From assembly GCF_900110415.1 (NCBI RefSeq), contig NZ_FODR01000008.1, positions 248,001-312,000 of the forward strand: a DNA stretch of 64,000 bases. The letters are read 5' to 3'. Of this stretch, positions 7,902-17,165 are shown in pieces. How positions within the stretch are numbered: position 1 is the first letter of the stretch; each line of letters starts with the position of its first letter. The notes below the pieces were generated by a model that was given only the letters and a program-made list of their open reading frames with translations, ran no database searches and was not told the DNA's origin. The stretch is from Mucilaginibacter sp. OK283 (GTDB taxonomy: Bacteria; Bacteroidota; Bacteroidia; Sphingobacteriales; Sphingobacteriaceae). Position numbers and translations under genes: made by a program.

Positions 7902-9836
7902 TTAGGCCGTTTTAACCTCCCTGCCTAATACACTGTTTTTGTAGCTGTAGGTAAAGTAGATAACCAGACCTATTACCAGCCATATCAGAAACCGGAGCCA
8001 ATTGGTATAACCAAGCTCGGTCATGAGGTAAAAGCAGCTCATGAGCCCTAAAACGGGTATCAGCGAAAAGTTTTTGAGGAAACTATATATAGCAATTATA
8101 ATAATGAGGATAAAGAACAGGTAATTAGGAAAATTGTACAGGAAGCCATCAAAACCAAGATGGTATTTTTTAAGCTCACTGATTGGTGTTATCCGTAAGG
8201 CGCTGTTAAATTTATCTTCTTCCAGATCTTTAAAATATTTTTTTTGCGAAGCAGTGTCAGCCAAGGCGGGTGTCCCGGTGTTGAGTTTAACTACAGAAGC
8301 ATATATGGCCTTTATTTCGCCTGCGTTAAGGGCGTCAATTATGACAGGTTTTTCTCTCAGTTTTTTAAACTGCATCATTTCAACCTGGGGGGCAGGTTTA
8401 AAGTAAACTATCGAGCCCAGGATAATGATAGTTATCAATGGCACTATGTATTTGCCATTGGCGTATGGCAAATGAAATTTGCCTTTAACCGCCTCTTCGC
8501 GCGGAAGCAATAAAACACCGCCGCAAACCAGTACAAAGGCAAACAAGGTGCCTATGCTTGTTAAATCAGTCACCTCGGTAAGGTTCATGAATAAGGCTGG
8601 TATTGCCACCACAAAACCTGTAATTACTGTTGCAAAGGCTGGTGTATGATATTTGGGGTGAATGCGGGAAAACGCTTTTGGTAATAAACCATCGCGGCTC
8701 ATGCTCATCCAGATACGGGGCTGCCCTAACTGGAATATTAATAATACACTTGCCGTTGCAATTACCGCGCTTATGGATATTACGTAGCTTACCTTATGCA
8801 AGCCAACTTTGGCAAATACAAAAGCCAGCGGATCGCCTACCTGTAAGTCTTTATAACTTACCATCCCGGTAAGTACCAGTGCTATCAGGATATATAGAAC
8901 CGTACAAATAATAAGGGAATATATCATACCGCGGGGTAAGTCGCGCTGCGGTTTTTCACATTCTTCGGCCGTGGTCGAAATAGCATCAAACCCGATATAA
9001 GCAAAAAACACACCCGAAACGCCCTTCATGACACCGCCAAAGCCATTAGGCATAAAAGGGTGCCAGTTGGCCGGGGTAACATAAAAAAAGCCCACTACAA
9101 TAACGGCAATAACAATCAGTACCTTTAGGATAACCATGGCATTGGTGGCCTTTTTTGTTTCGCGGATACCAATATAAACCAGGTACGTAATAATAAAAAC
9201 AATACCCAGGGCCGGCAAATTGGCTATCAGCTTAAAATTACCTACGCCGGGCGCATTATCCCAGGCAACTGCCCCTGCTTTTAGCCTGTCGGCAATATCT
9301 GCAAGTACTGCCCCATGTTTGGTTACAGCTTCGTGCCCCCTTAGTGCCGAAACGTAATCCATGGTAAGGTATTTAGGTAAATGAATATTAAAGCCTTCAA
9401 GCAGGTTTACAAAATATTCGCTCCATGATATAGCTACAGCGATGTTGCCAATAGCATATTCCATTAATAAATCCCAGCCAATTATCCAGGCTATCAGTTC
9501 GCCAAAAGAAGCGTATGCGTAAGTATAGGCGCTGCCTGCCACCGGTATGCGCGATGCAAATTCGGCATAGCATAGTGCCGAAAAACCGCAGGTAACGGCC
9601 GTAACAATAAATAACAGAGAAACGGCCGGTCCGCCGTGAAACGAGGCTTCGCCGATGGTGCTGAAAATGCCCGCCCCAACTACGGCGGCTATCCCCATCA
9701 GGGTTAAATCTTTTACGTTTAATTCTTTTTTTAGTTGGGAGTTTACTGTGCCGGGATGTTCACTATCGCTGAAACCGCATTCAACATCATGTAATATTTT
9801 CGAGACTGATTTTTTACGAAATATGCTTTTCGACAT
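7902..9836 (-). CDS. APC-family amino acid permease (CAT-like) with large insert
   Basis: A 644-residue inner-membrane transporter of the amino acid-polyamine-organocation superfamily. The substrate-site motif GIAAVVGAGIFS is at residues 48-59, and the CAT-family segment GFDAIST follows at 282-288. About twelve helices span residues 45-478; a further two or three lie at 570-632. Between them sits a soluble, charged stretch of about 90 residues (480-570) not typical of the family, and a second insert is at about 155-200. Usual length is near 480-500. It probably imports cationic or small neutral amino acids; the substrate is uncertain. Confidence 0.88.
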   Translation of the reverse strand: MSKSIFRKKSVSKILHDVECGFSDSEHPGTVNSQLKKELNVKDLTLMGIAAVVGAGIFSTIGEASFHGGPAVSLLFIVTAVTCGFSALCYAEFASRIPVAGSAYTYAYASFGELIAWIIGWDLLMEYAIGNIAVAISWSEYFVNLLEGFNIHLPKYLTMDYVSALRGHEAVTKHGAVLADIADRLKAGAVAWDNAPGVGNFKLIANLPALGIVFIITYLVYIGIRETKKATNAMVILKVLIVIAVIVVGFFYVTPANWHPFMPNGFGGVMKGVSGVFFAYIGFDAISTTAEECEKPQRDLPRGMIYSLIICTVLYILIALVLTGMVSYKDLQVGDPLAFVFAKVGLHKVSYVISISAVIATASVLLIFQLGQPRIWMSMSRDGLLPKAFSRIHPKYHTPAFATVITGFVVAIPALFMNLTEVTDLTSIGTLFAFVLVCGGVLLLPREEAVKGKFHLPYANGKYIVPLITIIILGSIVYFKPAPQVEMMQFKKLREKPVIIDALNAGEIKAIYASVVKLNTGTPALADTASQKKYFKDLEEDKFNSALRITPISELKKYHLGFDGFLYNFPNYLFFILIIIIAIYSFLKNFSLIPVLGLMSCFYLMTELGYTNWLRFLIWLVIGLVIYFTYSYKNSVLGREVKTA

Positions 9837-9866
9837 TTAATTTAAATAATAAGTGCAACCTATTCC

Positions 9867-9874
9867 CAAACATA
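9867..9874 (-). promoter_or_regulatory. -7 box for the APC permease gene
   Basis: The minus strand reads TATGTTTG at this position, an exact TAnnTTTG match, ending 30 bp before the permease ATG. No convincing -33 element is seen. Confidence 0.4.
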
Positions 9875-9916
9875 ATCATTTTTTTGCATTAGATAAGTAT
9901 ATGCTTACTTTGCATC

Positions 9917-10582
9917 ATGAAGATAGGGGTACAAGATGTTTTATACAGGATAAGGCCATTTTTTTTACTTTACCTTATTGTTTTGTGCACCTGTTTGGTT
10001 ATCAAACTGCTATATACCCGCGAGCAGATTTTTTTTGCGGTAAATGGGTGGAACAGTCCCTGGGCCGATTATATTGAACCCTACATGACCGACCTTGGCG
10101 ACGGCCTTACCGCGGTTACACTTTCATTGGTTTTTCTGTTATTTAGCTATCGTAAATTCCTGTTGCTGGCATCAAGCTATCTTTTAACCGGGTTTGTGGC
10201 CCAGGTAATTAAATATTTTGCCGATGCACCGAGGCCCAGTTTGTATTTTAAAGACCAGTGGGCACCGGTACATACAGTTAAAGGAGTAGAAATTCTAACA
10301 TATAATAGTTTCCCTTCGGGACACACTACCAGTGCCTTTTCGGCAGCGGTGGTGCTGGCTTACCTTGCAACAAAAAAAGGCTGGGGTATCCCAGCCTTAC
10401 TTATGGCCATATTAATTGGCTATTCAAGAATGTACCTTACCGAACACTTTTTTGAAGATGTTATAGGAGGTTCGGCTATCGGCGTTATAGTTACTGTTTT
10501 GTGGGTTACCTGGTTAGAAAACAAGCAGTTTATCCATTCCGAAAAATGGCGTACCGGGTTAATTAAAACAGTCTTTAAATAA
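9917..10582 (+). CDS. Integral membrane phosphatase PAP2 family protein
   Basis: A 221-residue membrane protein with five or six hydrophobic segments and complete PAP2 motifs: KYFADAPRP at about residues 95-103, FPSGHT near 133-138, and SRMYLTEHFFEDVIGG near 174-189. It probably dephosphorylates a lipid phosphate at the inner membrane. It differs from the PAP2 gene at 6459 in having no cleavable signal peptide. It is divergent from the APC permease and ends immediately before the convergent stop of the next gene. Confidence 0.88.
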   Translation: MKIGVQDVLYRIRPFFLLYLIVLCTCLVIKLLYTREQIFFAVNGWNSPWADYIEPYMTDLGDGLTAVTLSLVFLLFSYRKFLLLASSYLLTGFVAQVIKYFADAPRPSLYFKDQWAPVHTVKGVEILTYNSFPSGHTTSAFSAAVVLAYLATKKGWGIPALLMAILIGYSRMYLTEHFFEDVIGGSAIGVIVTVLWVTWLENKQFIHSEKWRTGLIKTVFK

Positions 10583-11248
10583 TTAGCCTTCGGCAGCCAA
10601 CCGTTTTTTACGACGGATGGTTACCAGCACAATAATGATAATGAGTGGCAGCCCCCCGTATAACCCCACTTTAACCGGGGTTGATAAGCCTTTTGCGTTT
10701 GAAATATACTGATCGTTACGTTTCAAATCAGGCGCCAATTTAATAGAACTGGAAAACTCGTTTAGCTCGGCCTTGGCAAGTTCGGCCCTGGCTTCCGGGT
10801 AATAATATTCAAGCGTATAAGTAACATCCTGCGTATATATCAAAATAAACTTTCGTAACTGCGCCGCTTCGCCGGTCGATCCGCTATTATCGACCCGCAG
10901 GGTAAACACCCGTGCTTCAAGGTTGCCAATAGTTGTATCGCGCGGGTTCATAATACTGCCGTTGCGCGATTGCTTCCTGATGCCATCGGCAAAAGTATTA
11001 AATACCTTTTTCAGGTCTTTTTCTTTATTTAGCGGCTTATTGTTAGCTGCGTTTTGGGCGCGGATTACACTTATAAACCCAAGGGAGGCCGTACCCTGGT
11101 AAATTTGCTGGCCCAATGTATCTTTCTTAGTAAAGTTTGCAGGTAAAGAGACCGTAACCAAACTATCAATCTTGACTGGCTTAAGTACCTGACTAAAGCC
11201 TAAAGTTGCAAACAGGATGAAGCTTAAACTTAAAATTGTCTTTTTCAT
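10583..11248 (-). CDS. Secreted protein of unknown function with C-terminal anchor
   Basis: A 221-residue protein not recognised. Residues 1-19 are a signal peptide ending in GFSQ. A soluble domain (about 25-180) has the pattern DSLVTVSLPANF and ends with a PDLKRNDQY linker. A single hydrophobic helix at about 193-210 followed by RRKKR would anchor it with a short cytosolic tail. It probably faces the periplasm. The stop abuts the convergent PAP2 gene without spacing. No link to neighbours is evident. Confidence 0.7.
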   Translation of the reverse strand: MKKTILSLSFILFATLGFSQVLKPVKIDSLVTVSLPANFTKKDTLGQQIYQGTASLGFISVIRAQNAANNKPLNKEKDLKKVFNTFADGIRKQSRNGSIMNPRDTTIGNLEARVFTLRVDNSGSTGEAAQLRKFILIYTQDVTYTLEYYYPEARAELAKAELNEFSSSIKLAPDLKRNDQYISNAKGLSTPVKVGLYGGLPLIIIIVLVTIRRKKRLAAEG

Positions 11249-11476
11249 AGATTGTTTAACTCTAAAAAGAGCAAACGGTTTTAAAAAAGAATCGAAAGAG
11301 AGTCTTTTGCTGATTATAAAAGAATGGTAATTGCTTGTTTTTTAACAGGTTGATAATTGCTTGAGTAACTATTCAATAAAGCTATAACGATAATTGCCTG
11401 TTATTGTATTGTGTTTTTAATTGTACATGGCCAGATATATTATCGATTTTCCTGTTGCTTTGTGCTAACAGCATGG
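11249..11476. other. AT-rich gap, nothing recognised
   Basis: A 228-bp AT-rich gap between two minus-strand genes. It must contain the promoter of the secreted protein gene, but no box or stem-loop could be assigned. Confidence 0.3.
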
Positions 11477-13696
11477 CTACTCCACCAAAAACCAGGTATA
11501 GCTTTCTGCATCTATTGTAAAGGTTAATTTGGCGGTATAATCGCGGTTAAGTTTTACGTTGATTTTCGATTTTCCCTGCTCCAAAAATGTTGCTGATTGC
11601 GTAAGCCCCGTGTAATAAAGCGGTACTTTGATAGTCCGCGTTATTTTTTGTTTCAGCGGATTATACAGCATAACAAGCCCTTTAACGGGTAACTGCGGGT
11701 TAACATGCATGATGCCGTCCCAATCACGCCCATCGGCGCGCCTTAAATGAATGATATCTGAGTTAAGAATATCGCGGTACTTTTTATACCAGTTAATTAC
11801 CCCGGTTACTGTTTGCTTTGTTGCCGGGCTATCGTACAAACGCGGGCCGCGGTAGCAAGCCTGTACACCGACGCCATAATATTGCATCATTAAGGCTTTA
11901 TAATCCTTCAAATGATCTTTTAGCGGTTCAAGTACAGCCTCCGGCCCGCCGCCCTGGTATTTGGTAAGCGGCACAAAACCCCATACCATTGATGGAATTT
12001 CGGTCCAAAGGCCATCAAAAATGTTTTGCCTGTTCAATATCACCTGCTGCCCGCGCGAAAGCGAAAAATTCACTTCGCGGTAGCCAATGGCAATTTTGTT
12101 GGTGCCATCCAAAAAATACCAGTCAGGGGCGTTAATGTAAACACCCCGGTTGTTTAGCCAGTGGTACAGTTCTTTCTGAATAGCCATTTGCTGCCATTGG
12201 CTATCTTCTAAACCTTTATGCCCCGGATGAGTGGTTGATGCACAAACATCGCCGGGGTATGGACCATCGTTTTCCCAAATATCAAAGCCGGTTGTGGCAT
12301 AAAACTTTTTAATTTTATCGCGGTAGCCCAATCCCCATTTGCTGCCATAGCAAGGTGCGTTCCCAAAAAGCGCACCGCCCGGTTTGCCGGTTTTAGGGTC
12401 AATAACATCATCCGAATCGCTGATGCGCCGGGAGCTGAATAACGAATAGCCGCCAATTTTAACATTTTTACCATGCGCATAATCAGCCAGCACTTTCCAC
12501 CGGTTTAAATTTTGCATGGTGGTATCTTCCTGGTTTACCTGACTGCCAAAACTCATTATCAAAGCTTCGTACCCGGTGGCAGCGCATTGATCAATAGCAC
12601 CGCGTACCTCATCGTCGCTTTTGCTTACCAGGTGCATAAAAATGGGATTGGCGGTTACCCAGGGTGCAATGGTACGGTACATTTTGCGTATAGCAAGGCC
12701 GCGGCGCTCGCGGTCATAACTATCCATCAGCAATTCATAGGTTTGAATCGACGTAAAATCTTCGCCGGGCCTTAGCTGTACGCCCAATACCCTTTCAGGG
12801 TATACCTCAAGCAGGCAAGGTGTTTGATAATCATAGTTAACCTGCGATGTGTAGGCTGGGTCGGCCTTCCAGTGCGTGGTTTGGTCGCTAAGGATGTAGC
12901 GCATGGCGTTGTTAAACGCGTAATTGCTTTCAAAATAGATACCGCGCGGCGGCTGCATTTGGGTTGTGCTGCCAACTACGGCGGTTTCTTCTTCTACCAT
13001 GCCCAGTATTTCGTTAGCCACCTGCCCAAGTGTAATGCTGCCTGTTGACTGGTTTTGAACGCTAACCCATTTACTGACAAGCGGCAGGCCATCATAAATA
13101 TTGTAATGTACGCTTACAACAATACCTTTTAAATCATGAAGTGCCGATTGGTAAACAAAAGTAATTGTTTTGCCGGCAGCCTGTTTTTTATTAGTGGCCC
13201 ACCAGCCGTCACTTTTCCAGTTGATAATAGTTTTTATAGGGCCTACCTGGTAATGGCTGAATTTGAAATCGCTATCATTGGCTTTAAGCTCGTCTAACTG
13301 TCCGGGAACCAGGTAGGCATTTTCCTTTTGACCATACAAGCCGCCAACGTTATAGCTTTTACCATTTACCTGGATGCGCGCTTCGGGTTTTACCGAACGT
13401 AATAGCTGCTGATGGTTTTGCAGGTTAATAAAATCGTAACAGGCAACATTGGGCGTAATGCGGAAACTTCGCTTTAGCAAGCCATTGTATAAAATAATGT
13501 TTTTGCCATCGGCACTTTGGTATATGGCAGCTTTTTCAAGTGCAGGCTTAACCAGCCAATCTGCCGGTTCATCCTGCCTGGTTGCGGTATTCCAAACGGG
13601 CAATGATTGTGCATACAATGGGGCGGTACTTTGGAAAGTGCCGATAAGCAGGAATAGCGTGATTAACCTACCCCAAAATGAGTTAGCTGATTTCAA
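11477..13696 (-). CDS. Secreted clan GH-D-like glycoside hydrolase (alpha-galactosidase-like)
   Basis: A 739-residue exported enzyme with a signal peptide (about 1-29, ending LYAQS). Residues about 60-330 look like an N-terminal beta-sandwich; 340-640 resemble a TIM barrel of the alpha-galactosidase clan; the last 90 residues are a beta-rich C-terminal domain. The segment FDIWENDG carries Asp472 and Asp477, candidates for the nucleophile, and YPGD follows. Family membership (GH36-like or a relative) and substrate are uncertain. It has no SusC/SusD neighbours, so it is not in a classic polysaccharide utilisation locus. Confidence 0.7.
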   Translation of the reverse strand: MKSANSFWGRLITLFLLIGTFQSTAPLYAQSLPVWNTATRQDEPADWLVKPALEKAAIYQSADGKNIILYNGLLKRSFRITPNVACYDFINLQNHQQLLRSVKPEARIQVNGKSYNVGGLYGQKENAYLVPGQLDELKANDSDFKFSHYQVGPIKTIINWKSDGWWATNKKQAAGKTITFVYQSALHDLKGIVVSVHYNIYDGLPLVSKWVSVQNQSTGSITLGQVANEILGMVEEETAVVGSTTQMQPPRGIYFESNYAFNNAMRYILSDQTTHWKADPAYTSQVNYDYQTPCLLEVYPERVLGVQLRPGEDFTSIQTYELLMDSYDRERRGLAIRKMYRTIAPWVTANPIFMHLVSKSDDEVRGAIDQCAATGYEALIMSFGSQVNQEDTTMQNLNRWKVLADYAHGKNVKIGGYSLFSSRRISDSDDVIDPKTGKPGGALFGNAPCYGSKWGLGYRDKIKKFYATTGFDIWENDGPYPGDVCASTTHPGHKGLEDSQWQQMAIQKELYHWLNNRGVYINAPDWYFLDGTNKIAIGYREVNFSLSRGQQVILNRQNIFDGLWTEIPSMVWGFVPLTKYQGGGPEAVLEPLKDHLKDYKALMMQYYGVGVQACYRGPRLYDSPATKQTVTGVINWYKKYRDILNSDIIHLRRADGRDWDGIMHVNPQLPVKGLVMLYNPLKQKITRTIKVPLYYTGLTQSATFLEQGKSKINVKLNRDYTAKLTFTIDAESYTWFLVE

Positions 13697-14144
13697 GTGT
13701 TTAGTAATTGGTTGCCATAAAAATAAGACATGTTTAGCGCATTAAGCAAGCTGCTTGCTTTACAAAGAGGTATTTAGATGCTGTTGCGCTTCAGGCGCGT
13801 TAATCTTGCCCGGTTGTATTGCTGCAATAGTATAGCGCAAACGTTGTATGATTTGTACGAAGGAGACGCAATTATGCGATTTCTACCTTGGGAGAGATAA
13901 ATTTGACCATCAATACCTCGCAATGATACATTTGTAAGTTATTGACTGTCAGTATAAAATATCCGTCATTGCGAGGTACGAAGCAATCCCCGACATGCTA
14001 AGTCCCATATAGTTCGGGATTGCTTCGTACCTCGCAATGACGGTAGTTTAGAACATTCGTTTAACTATATTCGTTGCACGTCATAACGTTTTTTTCAGCT
14101 TTGCCTAATGGATACTCGCAACGACGGTTTTAATAAGAACTCTT
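13697..14144. repeat. Repeat-rich gap upstream of the glycosidase
   Basis: About 450 bp without a gene. It holds a half copy of the GGAGACGCAATTATGCG element at 13862-13878 (the same 17 bp occur in the palindrome at 25164-25267), an isolated TACCTCGCAATGA half at 13914-13926, the full palindrome at 13963-14043, and a degenerate half near 14113-14127. The region appears to be a landing zone for small palindromic repeats. Confidence 0.65.
13963..14043. repeat. 28-bp-arm palindrome (CCGTCATTGCGAGGTACGAA type)
   Basis: Perfect arms of 28 bp at 13963-13990 and 14016-14043 surround a 25-bp loop. It starts CCGTCATTGCGAGG and ends with its exact complement. It would form a very stable hairpin in DNA or RNA. 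No ORF lies within. It resembles dispersed REP-like elements of Sphingobacteriaceae; extra half copies lie nearby. Confidence 0.9.
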
Positions 14145-15848
14145 TTACCCAATCTTATCCATTTCGCCCTTTACAAACTCCGCCAGTTCCTTTACATATC
14201 CGGCGCTGAAATCAAACTTAATTCCGGCGGTTTCGTAAATTTCTTTGATGGTTTTGGTGTAGCCAAGCTTCAGGGCATCCATGTATTGTTGTAGGCCTTT
14301 CTCGGGGTTTTCTTTATAGTTTTTCCATACGGCAATTGCGCCTAACTGGGCCATGCCATACTCAATATAGTAAAATGGCACTTCAAAAATGTGCAATTGC
14401 TTTTGCCATAGGTTTGCTTCAGCATCGGGATGTTCGCTCCAGTCAACAAAACCGGCACCAAATGGTTCGTAAATTTCCATCCAGGCGGCACGTCGGTCGG
14501 CATCGGTATGGTCGGGGTTGGTATAAATCCAGTGCTGAAACTGATCGACCACGGCCACCCACGGCAAGGTTTTCAATACGTCGAACAATTGATCGCGTTT
14601 GGCACGTTTCAGGTCTTCTTCGTTATCAAAAAACACATTCCAGTTATCCATCGAGATCAGCTCCATCGACATAGAAGCCAGCTCGGCAACTTCGGATGGG
14701 CAATGTTTAAAATCGTTTAACTCCAGGTCGGCAGTAAGGAAGGTATGTACCGCGTGCCCGCCCTCGTGTACCATGGTGGTTAAATCGCGGAAGGTATTGG
14801 CCGAATTCATGAAAATGAAAGGCGCGCCGGTTTCTGATAGCGGGTAGTTGTAACCGCCCGGTGCTTTGCCTTTGCGGCTTTCCACATCAAACAGGTTATT
14901 ATCTTTCATGATCTCTAAACGCTCGCCCAGGTAACGGTTGATGTTACTGAAACACTGGATTGATTTTTCGATCAGGTCATTACCATTTTGAAATGGTTTT
15001 AACGCCGGTTTGCCCGATACATCAACATCCATATCCCATGGTTTTAAAGCAGGTAAATTAAGCGCTTTCTGCCGTTTTTCGGCCTGCTCGCGCAGGATAG
15101 GAACAATCTCCTTTTCAATGGCCTCGTGGAATGCATAGCAATCCTGCGGGGTATAATCAAAACGGCCTAATGCCTGGAACATGTAATCCCTGAAGTTTTC
15201 GAAGCCCGTGTTTAGCGCTACTTTATGACGCAATTTGCGCAAGTGGTCAAAAAGCGTATCCAGTGTGTCTTTTTCCTGCAAACGGCGATTGGTTATCTTT
15301 TCCCAAACCTCCTGGCGCTTAGCGCGGTCTGTTCCTTTTAAAAACACCGATGCCTGCTCCAGGGTATATTCCTTATCGTCAATATGAACCGACATAGCGC
15401 CCGTTATCGACTGGTATTTTTGCTGCTCCACCTGGATTTCGGTTTGTACCGGGATATTCTCTTCGCGGAAAAGCTCTAAGCTTTTTTTGATCGCCCGTAA
15501 AAACACGAAATATTTTTCGCTATCCAACTGATCGACATAAGGACTTGCAACCAGCTTTTTGTTCAACCCGTTATCATAAGGCGCGATTTTTGGTGAAATT
15601 TCGGTAGCAAAATACTGGAAGCTTTGTAGCAATTCTTCGCTGGTGGTATCGCAGGTCATGCGAATATAGCGCCAGGCCGAATCTTCTTCTAAAGCGGCTT
15701 CCAGTTCACTCCTGTCATGCAGCCATTTTTCCAGCTCCTGAACCGAGTTTATGGGGCGGTCCAATAATTCTTTGTAAAACGGTTCAAGCGTTTCCCATTT
15801 AATGTCAAGCGTAGCCGGGATATATTTTCTTGTTTTTTTGTGGATCAT
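14145..15848 (-). CDS. M3 family oligoendopeptidase (PepF-like)
   Basis: A 567-residue cytosolic zinc metallopeptidase. The catalytic HEGGH is at residues 361-365 (HExxH form), followed by a downstream Glu expected in the SMELISMD segment. Length and all-helical character agree with bacterial PepF/M3 enzymes, which cleave short peptides. There is no signal sequence. It appears monocistronic, with an unrelated repeat-bearing gap upstream. Confidence 0.93.
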   Translation of the reverse strand: MIHKKTRKYIPATLDIKWETLEPFYKELLDRPINSVQELEKWLHDRSELEAALEEDSAWRYIRMTCDTTSEELLQSFQYFATEISPKIAPYDNGLNKKLVASPYVDQLDSEKYFVFLRAIKKSLELFREENIPVQTEIQVEQQKYQSITGAMSVHIDDKEYTLEQASVFLKGTDRAKRQEVWEKITNRRLQEKDTLDTLFDHLRKLRHKVALNTGFENFRDYMFQALGRFDYTPQDCYAFHEAIEKEIVPILREQAEKRQKALNLPALKPWDMDVDVSGKPALKPFQNGNDLIEKSIQCFSNINRYLGERLEIMKDNNLFDVESRKGKAPGGYNYPLSETGAPFIFMNSANTFRDLTTMVHEGGHAVHTFLTADLELNDFKHCPSEVAELASMSMELISMDNWNVFFDNEEDLKRAKRDQLFDVLKTLPWVAVVDQFQHWIYTNPDHTDADRRAAWMEIYEPFGAGFVDWSEHPDAEANLWQKQLHIFEVPFYYIEYGMAQLGAIAVWKNYKENPEKGLQQYMDALKLGYTKTIKEIYETAGIKFDFSAGYVKELAEFVKGEMDKIG

Positions 15849-16012
15849 AATTTTCAGATGTACAGATATGCAAATATGCGGATTTAGTTGGAAAGACCGG
15901 AAGTCGGAAAGTCCGAAAGTCTTGGAGTTGGAAAGTCGGAAAGACAGGGAGTCCGAAAAAGCCAGAGAAGCTACTTTCGGACTTTACTTACTTTCCGGCT
16001 TCCGGCCTTTCT
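15849..16012. repeat. Word repeats GGAAAGTC / GACTTTCC
   Basis: A TGCAAATATGC-type stretch at 15856-15885 is followed by repeated words GGAAGTCGGAAAGTCCG at 15898-15960 and their inverse (CTTTCGGACTTTACTTACTTTCC) at about 15970-16005. The two groups form an imperfect hairpin between the peptidase and the epimerase gene. Confidence 0.6.
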
Positions 16013-16945
16013 CTACTTCGCCTTATACAACGTTTCAGACAATTCTTTTAACCCCTGTTCATAGCTTGTAGGTTTAAAATTAAAAACCCTTTCAAATTTG
16101 CTGCTGTCAAAAATATAGTCATGATCGTATTGGTAGTACATCTCCACAGTGCCCATCACCACTTTTTGAAACAGGCCTATCAGCCACAACATATACTTGC
16201 GTAAAGTAAAGAATTTAGGTTTTACACCATAAACCCGGGCGGCAATAGTCATAAACTCTTTGCCGGTTATAGCCGGCGGGGTGGGCATGTGCCATACCTG
16301 GTTATCACTATCGGGGTTTTGGCCAAGCAGGAACATCGCTTTGCCGGCATCGGGAATGTAAATAAAGTTGTGTTTTTTGTTTGGATTGCCAATCCACTGG
16401 GCGGTTTGTTTAGCAGCATACTTGGTTATCACCATCATATCCACAAAGCTGTTTAACGAGTCGGTGCCATAAAAATCGGGGGCACGGGCAATGGAAGCGC
16501 GGATAGTGCCAGCCTTAACTTCATCCATCAGCATATTGGCAATGCCTGCGCGTACCTGCCCTTTTTTGCTGCAGGGGTTGTAAGGGGTATCCTCTGTCAT
16601 GGGGCCATCAACCAGGCCATACATGTATACGTTACCAAAAAATATTAATCGTGCCCCGGTGGCTTTGGTAACATTGATCACATTTTGCATAATAACAGGC
16701 CATTGCGCCTGCCAAATAACTGCATCATAAACAATGCCCGCCACCAGGTAAATAACTGTTGATCCCTGGGCAGCCGCCAAAACTTCGTCATAATTTAACA
16801 GATCGGCCTTTTGCCAGGTTACATTTTTGCCTGTAATATTTACCGGTTTGCGGCTAACCAAACGAACGGTTTGGTTTGCGTTAATCAATTCGCGGGTGAG
16901 TACGTTTGCTACTGTACCGCCGGCTCCTAATATGGTGTGCATCAT
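16013..16945 (-). CDS. NAD-dependent epimerase/dehydratase family protein
   Basis: A 310-residue atypical extended SDR. The nucleotide-binding motif GAGGTVA is at residues 7-13. The YxxxK motif is not obvious, so it may be an NmrA-like or sugar-nucleotide-related member. It is soluble and cytosolic. Product and substrate are not readable. A promoter match (16965-16991) lies just upstream of the start. Confidence 0.8.
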   Translation of the reverse strand: MMHTILGAGGTVANVLTRELINANQTVRLVSRKPVNITGKNVTWQKADLLNYDEVLAAAQGSTVIYLVAGIVYDAVIWQAQWPVIMQNVINVTKATGARLIFFGNVYMYGLVDGPMTEDTPYNPCSKKGQVRAGIANMLMDEVKAGTIRASIARAPDFYGTDSLNSFVDMMVITKYAAKQTAQWIGNPNKKHNFIYIPDAGKAMFLLGQNPDSDNQVWHMPTPPAITGKEFMTIAARVYGVKPKFFTLRKYMLWLIGLFQKVVMGTVEMYYQYDHDYIFDSSKFERVFNFKPTSYEQGLKELSETLYKAK

Positions 16946-16964
16946 CTTTTCGTTTTTGTTTATC

Positions 16965-16991
16965 CAAAGATATGGTGGCTATGAATATCAA
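16965..16991 (-). promoter_or_regulatory. Promoter of the epimerase gene
   Basis: On the minus strand TATCTTTG at 16972-16965 is an exact TAnnTTTG box and TTG at 16991-16989 is a -33 element, 16 bp apart. The box ends 19 bp before the start codon. Confidence 0.55.
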
Positions 16992-17165
16992 AACGTTAAC
17001 AAAAGATAATAAAAACACGATCTCGGGATTATGCTGGATTGACAGGATTTGATGTGCAAATTTCAAATTAACTGCGTGGAGGGCTGCGCCGTTTCGGATG
17101 ACTTAGGCATTTAGCTGAATTGCGGAACTTAGCTTTTGGCCTTAACCCTTCCGCTTTAAAGCTCA

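Noticed and set aside
12208..12480. Short minus-strand ORF inside the glycosidase
   Set aside because: It is a shadow of the long glycosidase frame with no independent support.
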